From assembly GCF_050433125.1 (NCBI RefSeq), contig NZ_JBNPXV010000004.1, forward strand, positions 248,001-312,000: a DNA stretch of 64,000 nt, read 5' to 3'. A program made the translations under genes and the position numbers. Below are positions 62,644-64,000 of the stretch, in pieces; the first letter of the stretch is position 1; every line of letters begins with the position of its first letter. Under the pieces are notes generated by a model. The model was not told the origin of the DNA. It saw only the letters and a program-made list of their open reading frames with translations, and did no database searches. This stretch comes from Roseimarinus sediminis. Lineage in GTDB: Bacteria > Bacteroidota > Bacteroidia > Bacteroidales > Prolixibacteraceae.

Positions 62644-63272
62644 GTTCAGCTAAGAACAACAAGGTACTCGATCCGATTTTTAATGCAGTTGTTTCCACCA
62701 ATCCGGCAGTTAATCAAACGAAAGTAGCCAGTACTGCAAAAAGTGCAGCACCAAATGGAATTGCCCGTACGCCAAGTATTCAACGTAAAAAAGCCGGAGA
62801 ATTGCGCACCCCGTCGATTTCTGGTGCCTTATCGGGTAAAACCGGTGATGGCGAGACTGAAGTCAAACCGCTTGCGCAAAAACAGTTCAAGGAAGAAGAA
62901 GTAGAAACAAATACCCCATTTTCGGAAAAAGAACTCCTTGAAGTGTGGCCTGCCATAGCCGAAAAATATTCCGATCAGTTACATCTGTACAATACACTCG
63001 TGAATAAACCGGTATTGCGCGAAAACTATGTCGTGCAAATAAATGTTGAAAACTCAGTGCAACAAGACAAGCTGCGTTTGCTCAAACCAGAAATAATGGG
63101 CTACCTGCGGCGCTTGTTAAAAAACTCGCTGATCGATGTGCGCATTCAGCTTCTTAAATCATCGAATGAAAAGAAAATATTAACCGATGAACAGAAAATG
63201 AAAGCCATGATCCAGAAAAATCCGGCACTTGCTCTGTTGAAAAACAGGTTTAACCTCGATTTTAATGGTTAA
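62640..63272 (+). CDS. dnaX: DNA polymerase III tau C-terminal region (-1 frame of dnaX)
   Basis: The -1 frame is open from the slippery run to a stop at 63272 and adds 210 residues, giving a 577-residue tau-sized protein. It has a Pro/Lys/Ser/Thr-rich linker (about 80 residues) and a folded C-terminal domain (EKELLEVWPAIAEKYSDQL, VLRENYVVQINVENSVQQD, LLKNRFNLDFNG) of the type found in Bacteroidota DnaX. Its first ATG lies at 62802, far inside the linker, so independent translation is unlikely. Confidence 0.8.
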   Translation, partial: VSSAKNNKVLDPIFNAVVSTNPAVNQTKVASTAKSAAPNGIARTPSIQRKKAGELRTPSISGALSGKTGDGETEVKPLAQKQFKEEEVETNTPFSEKELLEVWPAIAEKYSDQLHLYNTLVNKPVLRENYVVQINVENSVQQDKLRLLKPEIMGYLRRLLKNSLIDVRIQLLKSSNEKKILTDEQKMKAMIQKNPALALLKNRFNLDFNG

Positions 63273-63348
63273 TTAAAGATAAAAGTGCTTGAAATATGAA
63301 GTCAAATTATTAAATTGAACAGCAATTTTAACCATAAAAAGAAAAGTG

Positions 63349-63861
63349 ATGTTAAAAGAAAAAATGGAAAAAGCGCTTAATGAGCAAATCAATAAGGAGC
63401 TGTATTCTTCTTACTTATACCTATCGATGAGTGCCTATGCTCAAACCCTGGGACTTCCGGGTGTTGCCAACTGGATGAAAATTCAGGCAAAAGAAGAACT
63501 AACACATGCCAACAAGTTTTTCGACTATGTGCATGAACGAAATGCCAGGGTATTGCTTCAACCCATTGCCGGCGTCGATACCGAATTTGGAACAGTGATC
63601 AACCTGTTTGAAAGGGTACTTGAGCATGAGCAAATGGTGACAGAATCCATCAACAAGCTGATGGACATTTCGATTGAGCTGAGCGACCATGCTACCCGAA
63701 GCATGCTGCACTGGTTTGTTGATGAGCAAGTTGAAGAGGAAGCCAATGTTCAGGAAATCATTGATAACCTGAAAATGGTTGAAGGCAAAGGTCAGGGCTT
63801 GTTTATGATCGACAAGGATCTTGGTGCAAGAGTATTTGTTGATGAAACACAAAATGCATAA
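63349..63861 (+). CDS. ftnA: Ferritin
   Basis: This 170-residue four-helix iron-storage protein has ferroxidase residues in NKELYSSYLYLSM (Glu), KEELTHANKFFDY (Glu, His) and HEQMVTESINK, with DEQVEEEANV in the fourth helix. This is the non-haem bacterial ferritin type. The GTG at 63346 directly before the ATG is not preferred. Confidence 0.94.
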   Translation: MLKEKMEKALNEQINKELYSSYLYLSMSAYAQTLGLPGVANWMKIQAKEELTHANKFFDYVHERNARVLLQPIAGVDTEFGTVINLFERVLEHEQMVTESINKLMDISIELSDHATRSMLHWFVDEQVEEEANVQEIIDNLKMVEGKGQGLFMIDKDLGARVFVDETQNA

Positions 63862-63885
63862 TCTGCTCTATATGAGATGATCTTA

Positions 63886-63914
63886 AAAAGCGATCGCTAA
63901 CTGATCGCTTTTTT
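63886..63914 (+). terminator. Terminator of the ferritin gene
   Basis: AAAGCGATC and GATCGCTTT pair around a short loop, followed by T-run. Confidence 0.85.
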
Positions 63915-63968
63915 TATTGAAAAATCAGGCGCTATCGCCATTATCTGAGCAAAGCGAACCGCAAAACA

Positions 63969-64000
63969 ATGAAGCAACTAATACTCCTTTTGTGTTTTCT
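63969..64000 (+). CDS. Start of a probable exported protein (truncated by window end)
   Basis: The ATG at 63969 opens MKQLILLLCF, a typical signal-peptide start, and runs off the right edge. Only 10 codons are visible, so nothing can be said on function. Confidence 0.4.
   Translation, partial: MKQLILLLCF

Noticed and set aside
62802..63272. Separate gene downstream of dnaX starting at the ATG at 62802
   Set aside because: The frame is open back to the slippery run, the segment before 62802 is a normal tau linker, and no promoter box lies ahead of the ATG.
1..64000. tRNA, rRNA or SRP RNA genes
   Set aside because: I looked for T-loop signatures (GGTTCGAATC-like) and for conserved SRP RNA segments near ffh in the intergenic regions and found none.

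Overview
The window comes from a Bacteroidota (Bacteroidales/Marinilabiliales-like) chromosome. The evidence is the many TAnnTTTG-type -7 boxes, the near absence of Shine-Dalgarno sequences, four very large secreted proteins with type IX secretion (T9SS) type A sorting domains, PUR-alpha-like DUF3276, long-form NusB, the nusB-DUF1573-yajC-ybbR-coaE string, and a TonB-dependent receptor paired with a BtuFCD importer. No rRNA, tRNA, CRISPR array, phage or transposase gene was found.

Layout. 1-4.1 kb (minus): corrinoid uptake, with the start of a BtuB-like receptor and btuF-btuC-btuD, each unit behind its own cobalamin riboswitch. 4.1-10.9 kb (minus): tsaC, trkH, trkA, comEC-like, def, ruvX. 11.1-14.3 kb (plus): a TPR sensor histidine kinase, its LytTR response regulator and an orphan LytTR protein. 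14.7-42.0 kb (minus): four giant exported proteins of 2119, 3065, 1506 and 1931 residues, with a GxxExxY protein between them. 42.5-47.97 kb (minus): a putative regulator, a metallophosphoesterase, a hotdog thioesterase, the selenium pair selD-mnmH and a DnaQ-like exonuclease. 48.1-54.6 kb (plus): OmpA/TSP3 protein, argS, ffh, folD, DUF3276. 54.7-61.4 kb (minus): DjlA-like J protein, coaE, ybbR, yajC, DUF1573 lipoprotein, nusB, rhomboid, threonine aldolase, glutathione peroxidase. 61.5-64 kb (plus): dnaX, split by a -1 frame change at an A10-G run, then ferritin and the start of one more exported protein.

The most unusual part is the giant-gene locus. Two of its transcription units start behind diverged copies (about 404 bp each) of one leader region. 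Each copy contains (i) a pair of 9-bp direct repeats with a 22-bp period, the geometry of LytTR operators, and (ii) an unannotated small ORF (44 and 51 codons) with three conserved cysteines. A LytS/LytTR system and an orphan LytTR protein are encoded at the other end of the cluster. The proteins carry cohesin-like domains, a dockerin-like duplicated motif, PKD arrays, Ig, BspA-LRR, kelch and beta-helix modules, and share two C-terminal modules (GWNIIS and GNGTDHMN). My working reading is a regulated, T9SS-exported surface scaffold. The sequence suggests this but does not prove it.

The second notable feature is dnaX. The zero frame ends directly after an E. coli-type slippery heptamer, and the -1 frame continues without a stop for 210 more codons. 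This would give gamma- and tau-like products, unless the run length is a sequencing error.
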